A program made the position numbers and the translations under genes. The notes under the pieces were generated by a model. It did not search any database and was not told the DNA's origin. It saw only the letters and a program-made list of their open reading frames with translations. A stretch of 64,000 nt of DNA from JAHJQZ01 sp963667595 (GTDB lineage Bacteria > Pseudomonadota > Alphaproteobacteria > Rhizobiales > Devosiaceae): the NCBI GenBank assembly GCA_963667595.2, contig CAXXWD010000001.1:1054001-1118000 (forward strand), read 5' to 3'. Shown one piece after another: positions 25,263-33,459 of this stretch; the first letter of the stretch is position 1, and each line of letters begins with the position of its first letter.

Positions 25263-25356
25263 AATGGCAACCGCGGACGGACGAGAATTGCCGAAGCAGG
25301 AAGTAAATTTCGTATATTTTTGAAAGCATATTTGGTGCAAAAACCAAAATTGTGAT

Positions 25357-28300
25357 ATGATCGATCCACAGCCGCTATCGGATCGAGCGAAGATTCTGCT
25401 GGCAGGCGATTTGAAAGGCATGCAAATGCCGCTCTCTCCTTCTTCACCGACACGTGCAGCGCGACGCGGATCGAACCAGCGCACGCTAGCCCGTGGCCCG
25501 CCGCGTGGAACTGACGAGCTTGCGGTTGTCGGCATTGGCGCTTCGGCAGGTGGCTTGGAAGCCTGCTCCAAGCTCATGGAGGGAGTGCCGGCAGGCAACG
25601 GCATGGCATTCATCCTGATCCAGCATCTCGACCCGACCCACGAGAGCATGATGGTGGATCTGCTTTCAGCGCACACATTTATGAGTGTGGTCCAGGCAAC
25701 AGAAGGCATGCAGCTTGAGCCGGACCATCTCTATGTCATTCCACCGGGAACCTATCTGTCCATCGCCAAGGACGCTCTCCACCTTTCCGAGCCTCAGGCC
25801 CCGCATGGAGCGCGTCTGCCGTTTGACTTCCTGCTCAAGTCTCTGGCCGAGGAAATCGGTCCGCGAGCCGTCGCGGTAATCCTTTCGGGAACCGGTGCGG
25901 ACGGCACCCTCGGGTTGAAAGCCGTAAAGGAAGCGGGTGGCCTGATTGTCGCCCAGGAGCCGGATGAAGCGGGTTTTGACGGCATGCCGCTGAGCGCGAT
26001 CGCGACCGGCGCGGTGGACCTCGTGCTGCCAGTTTCAGAAATTCCCAAGGCACTGACCACCTATGCGCGTCGGATGGTACTCACGCGGACCGAGAACGAC
26101 TCACACGCCAAACAAAAGACGCCTGATTGGCTGCCCGAGATCATCGAGCTTTTGCACTCGAGAACCGGCCAGGATTTCAAACTGTACAAGCCTGGAACGG
26201 TGCAGCGCCGGGTCGAGCGGCGCATGGCAATGGCCGCGATTGAGACCGATGGCATGGAGCGCTATCTCGAGGCTTTGCGCAGCGACCAGAACGAACTCGA
26301 GCTTCTCGCCAGCGACCTTCTCATCAACGTCACGAGCTTTTTCCGCGATCGACAGGTCTTCGAGCTGCTGGCGGAGAAGACCATCCCCGAACTTGTCCAG
26401 CGCCGGATATCGGACCAGCCGCTGCGCATTTGGATCGCCGGGTGCAGCTCCGGGGAGGAGACCTATTCGCTTGCCATGCTGTTCCGCGAGGCTATCCGTA
26501 AAGCCAAGAGCAACGTCAAGTTGCAGGTTTTCGCCTCCGATATCGACGCAGACGCTGTCGCAACTGCCCGCGAAGGCTTCTATCCAGAAGCCATTGAGGC
26601 AGAGGTGTCGCCGGAGCGCCTTACTCGCTTTTTCGTAAAGGAAGATCATGGCTACCGTGTTGCGCCCGAGTTACGCGCCAACGTCGTCTTCACGGTCCAG
26701 GATGTTCTGGCAGATCCGCCATTCTCGCGCCTGGACCTGGTTTCGTGCCGCAATCTCTTGATCTATCTGCTGCCAGAAGCGCAGGCGCGGGTGCTCTCGG
26801 CCTTCCACTTCGCCTTATGCGAGGGCGGTATTCTGTTGCTTGGCAGTTCGGAAACGGTTGATACGTCCGATGGACGCTTTGAGGTCATCTCGAAGCCGGC
26901 GCGCATTTTCCGGCACGTCGGCCGCAGCCGTCCGGGTGAGCTCGGCTTTTCGATGAACGGCGGCGATGGCGTCTATGTCCCGATGCGCCCGGGCCAGAGC
27001 ACAATCGCCTCGCGCCAGGTTGCACTCGCCGAACTTTGCCGAAGGCTGGTGCTGGACAGCTTTGCGCCTGCATCCGTGCTGATCAACCACAAACGCGAGT
27101 GCCTTTTTACCCTCGGGCCGATCGACCGTTTCCTGCGCGTGGCTCGGGGGAGTCCGACATTCGATGTGCTGGCCATGGTGGGTCCCGATATCCGGGCCAA
27201 ACTCAGGTCGGCGATCCAGCGGGCCTCCGAGGACCACACCCGGAGCGTAGTCGCAGGCGGCCGGACGAACGACGACAATTCCGCCACCTCGTACAGTATC
27301 GAGGTTCGACCCGTGGTCAACGACGGCGAAGACCTGCTGCTGATCTCATTTGTCAATGTGCGCGAGACTGAACCTCGGGAGCGCCGCCCGGGTACTTCGA
27401 AAGATAGTTCGCGAGTTGCCGAACTCGAGCAGGAACTCGACACCGCCAGAACGGACCTCCAGGCGGCGATCCGCGAACTGGAGACGGCGAGCGAAGAGCA
27501 CAAGGCGATCAACGAAGAGGCCTTGTCGGTCAATGAGGAGTTTCAGTCGACCAACGAGGAGCTGCTGACGTCAAAGGAGGAACTGCAGTCGCTCAACGAG
27601 GAATTGACCGCCCTCAATGGTCAGTTGCAGGAGACCCTCGAAAAGCAGCGCACGACCTCGAACGACCTGCAGAACGTCCTTTTCAGCACGGATGTCGCGA
27701 CGCTCTTTCTGGACGCGGACCTCAATATCCGTTTCTTCACGCCGGCGACGCGATCGATCTTCAGCATTCTGCCCGGTGATGTCGGCAGGCCGCTAACCGA
27801 TCTCAGTCCGATGACAATCGATGCCGAGATGAAGGCCGATGCGAAAACGGTGCTGCAAACCTTCGTGCCGATCGAGCGCGAGGTCGGCGCGGGAACCGGC
27901 CTCTGGTACATCCGCCGTATCCTGCCGTATCGCACCCGGGACGACACAGTCGAAGGCGTCGTCATCACCTTCACAGATATCACCGAGCGCCGGAACACCG
28001 CAGATGCACTGCAGGAGGCCGAGCGGCAGGCGCAACTGGCCAATCAGGCAAAATCGCGCTTTCTCGCCGCCGCGAGCCATGATCTTCGCCAGCCACTTCA
28101 GACGTTGACCCTGGTTCAGGGGCTCCTTGCCAAGATGGTCGAGGGAGAAAAGGCTCAGAAGCTGATCGGGCTGTTCGACGAAACGCTGTCTGCCATATCG
28201 GGCATGCTGAATGCGCTGCTGGACATCAACCAGATCGAGGCAGGAACGGTGCGCGCCGAAATCGTCACGTTCCCGATCAATGCTCTGCTCGACCGGATGA

Positions 28301-29811
28301 GAGGCGAATTCGCCTATCACGCCGAGGCCAAACACCTGGTACTGCGTGTGGTTCCGTGTAGCCTGGATATCCGCAGTGATCCCCATCTGCTTGAGGAGAT
28401 GATCCGCAACCTGCTTGCCAATGCGATGAAATACACCAAGAGCGGCAAGGTACTGCTCGGCTGCCGCAGGCACGATGGAAAGCTGTCGATCGAGGTTTGG
28501 GACACCGGAATCGGCATTCCGGGCAATAAACTCGATGTGATCTTCGACGAATATCACCAACTCGAGAATGCTGCGCGCGAACGGAGCCTCGGTCTCGGCC
28601 TCGGTCTCTCTATTGTACGCCGCCTGGCGAGCTTGCTGGGCCTCGAAATCCGCGTCCGCTCGCGCCTGGGGCATGGCTCGGTTTTTGCCATCGACCTGGA
28701 GATCGCGACCGATGTAGACGCACCGACGCCTCAGGACGAGCGCCGCGGTCAAACAGACATCGCGGCAATCGAAGACGCCGGACGAACCGGGACGATCCTG
28801 ATCGTCGAGGACAATCCCGAAATCCGCCAACTGGTGGCACTCTTTCTTGAGGATGAAGGTCATAAAACGGCCATGGCGCCCGACGGCGTCGTGGCGCTGG
28901 ACATGGTGGCGCGCGGAACAATTCGGCCCGATCTGGTCCTTGCCGACTACAATTTGCCGAACGGAATGGATGGTCTCCAGCTCGCCGCGCGCTTGCGAGC
29001 GAAGTCGCTTGGCAAGATTCCGGTCGTTATCCTGACGGGCGACATCTCGACCGATACGCTGCGCGAAGTCGTCCGTCAGAACTGTGTCCGGATAAGCAAG
29101 CCCGTCAAGCTCGACATGTTGGCGCAGGTCATCCAGCAACTCCTGCCGATGGCGCGACCTGCGGCATCCTCGCGCGCGCCGCATCCGGCCGAAGCAGCGA
29201 GCGTCATGGAACCACCCGTCCTTTATGTCGTCGACGATGACAGACACATACGCGGGCTCATTCGTAGCGTCCTGGAGGACGAGGGCTGGAAGGTTGAGGA
29301 TTATGCGGATTGCGAGGCCTTCCTTGAGGCTTATCGTCCGGGCCGAGAGGGGTGCCTTCTGGTCGATGCCTACCTGCCCGGAATGAGCGGGCTCGAACTG
29401 CTGCAATGGCTGAACAAAACGGACGATCAGCTCCCTTCGATCATGATCACCGGCAACAGCGACGTATACATGGCGGTAGAGGCCATGAAGACGGGAGCTT
29501 CCGACTTCATCGAAAAGCCGATCGGGCACGGCGAACTGCTCGCGAGCGTGGCGCGGGCCGTCGAGCATTCGAGGGATACGACCAAGCTCTCGGCCTGGCG
29601 ACAGCAGGCGACCGACCACATAGCGAGCCTCACGCCGCGGCAGCACCAGATCATGGACATGGTTCTGGCCGGACACCCCAGCAAAAACATCGCCGCGGAC
29701 CTCGGCATCAGCCAGCGGACCGTCGAGAACCACCGTGCGGCGATCATGAAGAGAACCGGTTCCAAATCGCTTCCGGCGCTCGCCCGACTGGCGCTTGCGG
29801 CCGATCGTTGA
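25357..29811 (+). CDS. CheB-CheR-PAS-histidine kinase-REC-REC-LuxR fusion
   Basis: One uninterrupted 1484-codon frame. Domains in order: CheB methylesterase (about 55-240; GASAGG Ser, QHLDP His, GTGADGT Asp); CheR methyltransferase (about 255-505; INVTSFFRD, SAM site WIAGCSSGEE); long coiled coil (about 690-770); PAS (about 770-880); HisKA with phospho-histidine in ASHDLRQPL near 907; HATPase (LLANAMKYT, DTGIGIP, LGLGLSIVRR); receiver 1 (VEDNPE near 1150, Asp in LADYN); receiver 2 (VDDDRHIRG near 1290, Asp in LVDAYLPG); and a FixJ/NarL-type helix-turn-helix (LTPRQHQIMD near 1425, ISQRTVENHRAAIM). No membrane segments. ATG 25426 has GAAAGG seven bases upstream and may be the true start. A sensor with its own DNA-binding output; signal unknown. 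Confidence 0.92.
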   Translation: MIDPQPLSDRAKILLAGDLKGMQMPLSPSSPTRAARRGSNQRTLARGPPRGTDELAVVGIGASAGGLEACSKLMEGVPAGNGMAFILIQHLDPTHESMMVDLLSAHTFMSVVQATEGMQLEPDHLYVIPPGTYLSIAKDALHLSEPQAPHGARLPFDFLLKSLAEEIGPRAVAVILSGTGADGTLGLKAVKEAGGLIVAQEPDEAGFDGMPLSAIATGAVDLVLPVSEIPKALTTYARRMVLTRTENDSHAKQKTPDWLPEIIELLHSRTGQDFKLYKPGTVQRRVERRMAMAAIETDGMERYLEALRSDQNELELLASDLLINVTSFFRDRQVFELLAEKTIPELVQRRISDQPLRIWIAGCSSGEETYSLAMLFREAIRKAKSNVKLQVFASDIDADAVATAREGFYPEAIEAEVSPERLTRFFVKEDHGYRVAPELRANVVFTVQDVLADPPFSRLDLVSCRNLLIYLLPEAQARVLSAFHFALCEGGILLLGSSETVDTSDGRFEVISKPARIFRHVGRSRPGELGFSMNGGDGVYVPMRPGQSTIASRQVALAELCRRLVLDSFAPASVLINHKRECLFTLGPIDRFLRVARGSPTFDVLAMVGPDIRAKLRSAIQRASEDHTRSVVAGGRTNDDNSATSYSIEVRPVVNDGEDLLLISFVNVRETEPRERRPGTSKDSSRVAELEQELDTARTDLQAAIRELETASEEHKAINEEALSVNEEFQSTNEELLTSKEELQSLNEELTALNGQLQETLEKQRTTSNDLQNVLFSTDVATLFLDADLNIRFFTPATRSIFSILPGDVGRPLTDLSPMTIDAEMKADAKTVLQTFVPIEREVGAGTGLWYIRRILPYRTRDDTVEGVVITFTDITERRNTADALQEAERQAQLANQAKSRFLAAASHDLRQPLQTLTLVQGLLAKMVEGEKAQKLIGLFDETLSAISGMLNALLDINQIEAGTVRAEIVTFPINALLDRMRGEFAYHAEAKHLVLRVVPCSLDIRSDPHLLEEMIRNLLANAMKYTKSGKVLLGCRRHDGKLSIEVWDTGIGIPGNKLDVIFDEYHQLENAARERSLGLGLGLSIVRRLASLLGLEIRVRSRLGHGSVFAIDLEIATDVDAPTPQDERRGQTDIAAIEDAGRTGTILIVEDNPEIRQLVALFLEDEGHKTAMAPDGVVALDMVARGTIRPDLVLADYNLPNGMDGLQLAARLRAKSLGKIPVVILTGDISTDTLREVVRQNCVRISKPVKLDMLAQVIQQLLPMARPAASSRAPHPAEAASVMEPPVLYVVDDDRHIRGLIRSVLEDEGWKVEDYADCEAFLEAYRPGREGCLLVDAYLPGMSGLELLQWLNKTDDQLPSIMITGNSDVYMAVEAMKTGASDFIEKPIGHGELLASVARAVEHSRDTTKLSAWRQQATDHIASLTPRQHQIMDMVLAGHPSKNIAADLGISQRTVENHRAAIMKRTGSKSLPALARLALAADR

Positions 29812-29872
29812 TCGATACGCAAACCGGTCGACCTCGAGGTCTGGCGACAAGCGGCAGCGGATCGACTCCTTA

Positions 29873-29886
29873 TAGGTATATTCCGA
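29873..29886 (+). promoter_or_regulatory. island element copy 5 (TAGGTATATTCCGA)
   Basis: Plus-strand TAGGTATATTCCGA, 62 bp after the hybrid kinase stop and 301 bp before csbD, on the csbD coding strand. Differs from copy 3 at two positions. Confidence 0.62.
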
Positions 29887-29934
29887 ACCTGCACAGACAC
29901 AGGCGTTCGGCATAGCCTGCTTCTGAGGACGCAT

Positions 29935-29979
29935 GCCGGACGCTTCTGCATCGCATTGCGATTTGCAGAAGCGTCCGGC
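29935..29979. repeat. long hairpin between hybrid kinase and csbD
   Basis: GCCGGACGCTTCTGCA (29935-29950) and TGCAGAAGCGTCCGGC (29964-29979) pair perfectly over 16 bp. The 13-base loop itself contains TCGCA/TGCGA, which extends the stem. No T-run follows. It lies downstream of the kinase stop and element copy 5, inside what would be the csbD leader. It could be a 3'-end stabiliser, a leader structure or a dispersed palindrome. Apart from this hairpin and the element, 29812-30187 shows no gene. Confidence 0.6.
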
Positions 29980-30187
29980 GCCTTCACAGACGTCCCGCGC
30001 TATTACAACGGAAAGCCCCGCCGCGATCGCTGCCAGTTCCTGGCTCGAGGTAGGACGGCCATCCGGACTACAGCCCCTGTTGACACAGCTATCAATGAGG
30101 CAAACGCGCGAACCTTCGCGCACACGCCTTTCGCAATCAAAGCACGCCCCGTCGCGCTCCCCTTCAACCAGGAACCAGAGACAGATC

Positions 30188-30361
30188 ATGGACAAGGATC
30201 GGATCGCCGGATCGGCGAAGGTCATCATAGGCAAATTTAAGTCAGCATTCGGCAAAACCGTCGGCGACGCGAAGCTGGAGTCCGACGGCAAAGCCGATGA
30301 AGTCGTTGGCAAGGCCCAGAATGCCGTCGGCGGACTCAAAGACACGCTCAAGGGCAAATAA
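30188..30361 (+). CDS. CsbD-family stress protein
   Basis: A 57-residue highly charged, soluble protein with the CsbD pattern MDKDRIAGSAKVIIGKFK, GDAKLESDGKADEV, and KAQNAVGGLKDTLKG. CsbD proteins are small, abundant stress proteins of unknown mechanism. Longer frames starting upstream are not supported; ATG 30188 fits the family's length exactly. A 47-codon gene follows 12 bp later. Confidence 0.85.
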   Translation: MDKDRIAGSAKVIIGKFKSAFGKTVGDAKLESDGKADEVVGKAQNAVGGLKDTLKGK

Positions 30362-30373
30362 GGCGTCGCCTCC

Positions 30374-30517
30374 ATGAATCGCAACATGCTCTATCTGGTC
30401 GTCGGCGCGCTGGTCGTCGTCATCGGGGTGGTCGGTTACCTTTATTATCAGGAACGTCAAACCTCGAGTGTCGATATCAACTTCGGCAAGAGCGGCATTT
30501 CCATCGAAGCCAAATAG
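30374..30517 (+). CDS. tiny membrane protein (47 residues), common next to csbD in rhizobia
   Basis: A 47-codon frame: MNRN, one membrane helix (about 5-25, MLYLVVGALVVVIGVVGYLY), then QERQ and a polar tail with INFGKSGISIEAK. Proteins of this form (MNRN..., helix, YQE, I-x-hydrophobic-GK-GISIE-K) occur widely in Hyphomicrobiales, as I remember them, without known function. It lies 12 bp after csbD, so the two are probably one transcript. Confidence 0.7.
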   Translation: MNRNMLYLVVGALVVVIGVVGYLYYQERQTSSVDINFGKSGISIEAK

Positions 30518-30607
30518 GACAATCGGGTCGTCTTCGCGAAGCGCCTTGATGATCTGCAGCGCAGTAACTCCGACGTTCAGTCCGATCCAGCCAACAGGAA
30601 ACAGCTC

Positions 30608-30772
30608 ATGTCACTCGGCCTCATTCTCATCATCGTGCTCCTGGTGTTTCTGTTCGGTGGCTTCAGCGGCCGCTTTGGCGGTTACGGATACGGCTTCGGA
30701 CATGGCGGCATCGGCGTGCTGGGGGTCATCCTGACCGTAATCGTCGTGCTGGTGGTGATGGGGCGCATCTGA
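30608..30772 (+). CDS. DUF3309-family tiny membrane protein
   Basis: A 54-residue protein: two membrane helices (about 3-17 and 36-51) around a Gly/Tyr/Phe-rich loop (GRFGGYGYGFGHGG). This is the DUF3309 layout, function unknown. ATG 30608 has AGGA eight bases upstream. It follows the csbD pair by 90 bp. Confidence 0.75.
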   Translation: MSLGLILIIVLLVFLFGGFSGRFGGYGYGFGHGGIGVLGVILTVIVVLVVMGRI

Positions 30773-30834
30773 TCTGCACCGCAGCCATCTGCGGGGATCG
30801 CGCGCCGCGCTCCTCGCTCTATGTCGAAGCAATC

Positions 30835-30848
30835 TGAGTATATTCCGA
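30835..30848 (+). promoter_or_regulatory. island element copy 6 (TGAGTATATTCCGA)
   Basis: Plus-strand TGAGTATATTCCGA, identical to copy 3, 194 bp before the GlsB-like gene and on its coding strand. 30849-31042 shows no gene. Confidence 0.68.
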
Positions 30849-31042
30849 GGCTCGCCTTCACGACTTTGCCTCAGCTACGGTTTGCGAAAGGTAGGCCCCG
30901 CCGGATCGCGACACTGCCCTCGCGCCTCCAAGGCCGCCACGAGCGACCCGTGACTGGCTCATAAACCCCCATCTTGAACTGGTCACGGGTCGTCACTCCA
31001 AAAAACTCGCGTCTCGACTGCCGAATGAGGACGCCAAGCGCC

Positions 31043-31318
31043 ATGGATCCGATCCTCACTTTCCTGCTCGTTCTCGTCACCGGCATCGGCGTTGGCATCA
31101 TCGCCCAACTGTTCGCCCGGCCCTCGTGGCTGACGCGACAGATCGCCGGCGGGCGGCGCGCCGATCTCACGAGCGCACTCGTCGGGATCGTGGGAGCGTT
31201 CATTGGCTTCCACCTTGTCGCGCTGTTTTTGATGGCGACCGGGCTCGGCGGTCTGCTTCTCGGCGCGGCGGCGGGAGCCGCGCTGGTTCTGTGGGGCTGG
31301 CGGGAAATCAAACTCTGA
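31043..31318 (+). CDS. GlsB/YeaQ-like small membrane protein
   Basis: A 91-residue protein with three hydrophobic stretches (about 3-23, 43-64, 68-84). The pattern GIGVGIIAQLFARPSWLTRQIAGG followed by LTSALVGIVGAFIGF resembles the transglycosylase-associated GlsB/YeaQ/YmgE stress family, though the match is not perfect. I chose ATG 31043 because the family starts just before the first helix; a frame beginning at 30974 adds an implausible basic leader. It is the last gene of the stress island. Confidence 0.65.
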   Translation: MDPILTFLLVLVTGIGVGIIAQLFARPSWLTRQIAGGRRADLTSALVGIVGAFIGFHLVALFLMATGLGGLLLGAAAGAALVLWGWREIKL

Positions 31319-32061
31319 TCATCAGGGCGGACACATCCATTCGATATCGCTTGGCCACTTCGCCGCCATAGCCCGAGACAATCATCGTTCGTAACAAGTC
31401 TGCGTGCGGCAAAGCCGAGTTGCTTCCAAACCTGCATCGCGCAGGATCGGCAGCTCGAACTGAGCCTTGGATGATCGTCAGCACTGGATTCCCGTATAAT
31501 TCGAAGGATGCCCCGAGCACATGAGAGCGCTGTCGCACGTAACCAACGGGAACTTTGCGCCCCCACGAGCAGGTTTTCCCCGGCCCGCTTCCGAGAGATT
31601 CCGGCACCTGCCAGTAAGTGATCCGAATTCGGTCCGCGTCTTCGGGCTAGGAGCGATTGAACCACCAGGTCTCGGCCGGCTGCTGCTCGTGAGAGAATGG
31701 CCAGCTTCGGGACTTCTCGTTTCATTTTGAGTGTCCGCTTATCGATCGAATGAGCCGAAAGCTGACTGTCCGTTCCCGGCCCTTCTCTGCCATTCGGCGG
31801 GAAATATGTACGTCCAAAAGTGACCGATCTGGCGGCAGTGTCGGCCCACAGAGAAGGGATGGCACCTTTGATTGAGGCCGCCCCTTGCTTAAAGCAGCAT
31901 TGATCTCGGTGGCTATTTCCACCCCTCAAAGCCGCATTGCCGGACATGCGACCTTCATGCTTGTTCGAGTCAATGCTCTTGGCGGTCGCCCCAATGTCGC
32001 CCCAGTGGTTAGTGGGCGAAATTTAGAAAATGCTTATGTAGTGTTATTTCAGATAGTTAAG
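31319..32061. other. gap of about 740 bp with no recognisable gene
   Basis: Between the GlsB-like gene and tRNA-Arg. Several frames of 60-100 codons exist on both strands, but none has a ribosome-binding site, family motif or convincing composition. The last 60 bases before the tRNA are AT-rich. No integrase or direct repeat of the tRNA end was seen, so no evidence for an integrated element. Confidence 0.5.
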
Positions 32062-32138
32062 TGGTGATCCCGACAGGATTCGAACCTGTGACCCTCAGAT
32101 TAGGAATCTGATGCTCTATCCTGCTGAGCTACGGGACC
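32062..32138 (-). tRNA. tRNA-Arg (anticodon CCT)
   Basis: A 77-base tRNA including an encoded CCA (32062-32064). The acceptor arms GGTCCCG and CGGGATC pair (one G-T), the anticodon stem TCAGA/TCTGA closes the loop TTCCTAA with anticodon CCT (reads AGG), and the T-arm carries GGTTCGAATCC. It reads leftwards. AGG is a rare codon in a high-GC genome such as this. Confidence 0.96.
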
Positions 32139-32242
32139 GATCCAGAGCACACGTCCGGCAAGAGCGAACCTCTTTTTGGACACGCATGATGCCGCTGATA
32201 CCAGACATCGCCGCGTTTTGGAACCGCTCTGTTTCGTTGGTA

Positions 32243-32878
32243 TCACGGGCGGTATTTGGCGACGAAATCTTCCGGCGTCAGGGTGCGCATGTCTTCGAGC
32301 CTTTCGGCGAGCAGACCGTGCGGCCAGTCCCACCAGGCGATTGCCATGAGACCTTCCGCCACGTCTTCTGAAAAACGGCGACGGATGACATGCGCGGGGA
32401 CACCGCCGACGATGGTGTAGGGCGCGACGTCCTTGGAGACCACGGCGCCGGCGCCGATGATCGCGCCGGTTCCGACCGAAACGCCGGCCAAAAGGGTCGC
32501 TCCGTGGCCAATCCACACGTCGTGCCCAATCTTCACGATATTGGTCCGGCGCCAGTTGAAGAACTCGACATCGTCCTCGCCGAGTCCGTAGGCGGCGGCG
32601 CGATAGGTGAAATGATGCTGGGTTGCCCGCCAATAGGGGTGGTTGCCGGGGTTGATCCGAACGTCTGAGGCGATGGAAACGAACCTGCCGATTTCGGCCC
32701 AGATCACGTTCGAGCGTTGCATGATATAGGAATAATCACCGAGCGAGGACTCGACGAAACAGACATCGGCGGCCAGCTCGGTCCAGGCGCCGAGCGTGGA
32801 GCCGCGCCTGTCGGCGGTCGGATGGATGGTCGGTTTCTCGCCAAGGCGGGTCGACGGATTTTCCCGTTCGGTGGTCAT
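32243..32878 (-). CDS. hexapeptide-repeat transferase of phosphonate operons
   Basis: A 211-residue left-handed beta-helix acetyltransferase-like protein (chloramphenicol acetyltransferase type). Hexapeptide repeats run from about 45 to 165, with the signature IGHDVWIGHGATLLAGVSVG and GAIIGAGAVVSKDV, then VVGGVPAHVI. It matches the phosphonate-metabolism hexapeptide family found at the end of C-P lyase operons. The acceptor is unknown; modification of aminoalkylphosphonates is a possibility only. ATG 32878 overlaps the phnN stop (ATGA). Confidence 0.85.
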   Translation of the reverse strand: MTTERENPSTRLGEKPTIHPTADRRGSTLGAWTELAADVCFVESSLGDYSYIMQRSNVIWAEIGRFVSIASDVRINPGNHPYWRATQHHFTYRAAAYGLGEDDVEFFNWRRTNIVKIGHDVWIGHGATLLAGVSVGTGAIIGAGAVVSKDVAPYTIVGGVPAHVIRRRFSEDVAEGLMAIAWWDWPHGLLAERLEDMRTLTPEDFVAKYRP

Positions 32879-33459
32879 GTGCTCTGTCTTTCGTTCATCG
32901 GCGTCGCCGCCACCCGGATCAGCGCGGCGGTGAAACAGGCAATACCTTCTTCCATGGTACCGGAATTGTCGAGGCTCGTGACCGGAACGTCCCCGGAAAG
33001 CATTGGCACCTCGCGCGACACCCTTCCCGCGATCTCTTCGGCGCTTTCGCGACCACGCGCGGCAAGACGGCCGGCACGGATCTCGGGCATGGCGTCGATA
33101 TAAAACACATGCGTTTGGGCGAAGCGCGCAACGGCCTGAGCGATGACGCCGCGCGAAGTGTTGCACACGGCAATCCGGCCGTCGGCCACGGCGTCGGCAA
33201 CCCAAGCGGGAATGATGTAGCCAAGCCCGTGCGCCTGCCAGGCCAAACCATAAGCACCGCTTTTAAGCATCGCGTCGAATTCGGCACGGCTGATGGTCTC
33301 ATGCACTTCAGCCTCGGGCAGGGATGGCCGGGTAATGAGCCGATGCGGAAAAACGAAACGCGTGTCGCCGGCGAAGCGCAAACGGGCGCCCTCGATCAGC
33401 GTATCCTTGCCGGCCCCGGACGGGCCGACTACCAGAACAAGACAGCCCTTCTTGCCCAT
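32875..33459 (-). CDS. phnN: ribose 1,5-bisphosphate phosphokinase
   Basis: A 194-residue kinase that turns ribose 1,5-bisphosphate into PRPP, returning the C-P lyase sugar to metabolism. It has a P-loop GPSGAGKDT near 12 and the guanylate-kinase-like motif FPHRLITRPSLPEAEVHE near 35. ATG 33459 gives a TGATG overlap with phnM; a GTG one codon earlier (33462) is also possible. Confidence 0.9.
   Translation of the reverse strand: MGKKGCLVLVVGPSGAGKDTLIEGARLRFAGDTRFVFPHRLITRPSLPEAEVHETISRAEFDAMLKSGAYGLAWQAHGLGYIIPAWVADAVADGRIAVCNTSRGVIAQAVARFAQTHVFYIDAMPEIRAGRLAARGRESAEEIAGRVSREVPMLSGDVPVTSLDNSGTMEEGIACFTAALIRVAATPMNERQST

Noticed and set aside
20379..30848. Interpretation of TATATT inside the element as a sigma-70 -10 box
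   Set aside because: No -35 hexamer at 16-18 bp in the copy examined (24416), and two copies read TAGATT; conservation extends beyond a -10 box.
30871..31947. 358-codon leftward frame across the GlsB-like gene and the following gap
   Set aside because: It runs antisense over a supported gene, has no ribosome-binding site, and the product is Arg/Ser-rich with no motif: a high-GC antisense artefact.
31319..32140. Integrated element next to tRNA-Arg
   Set aside because: No integrase, transposase or direct repeat of the tRNA 3' end was seen on either side.
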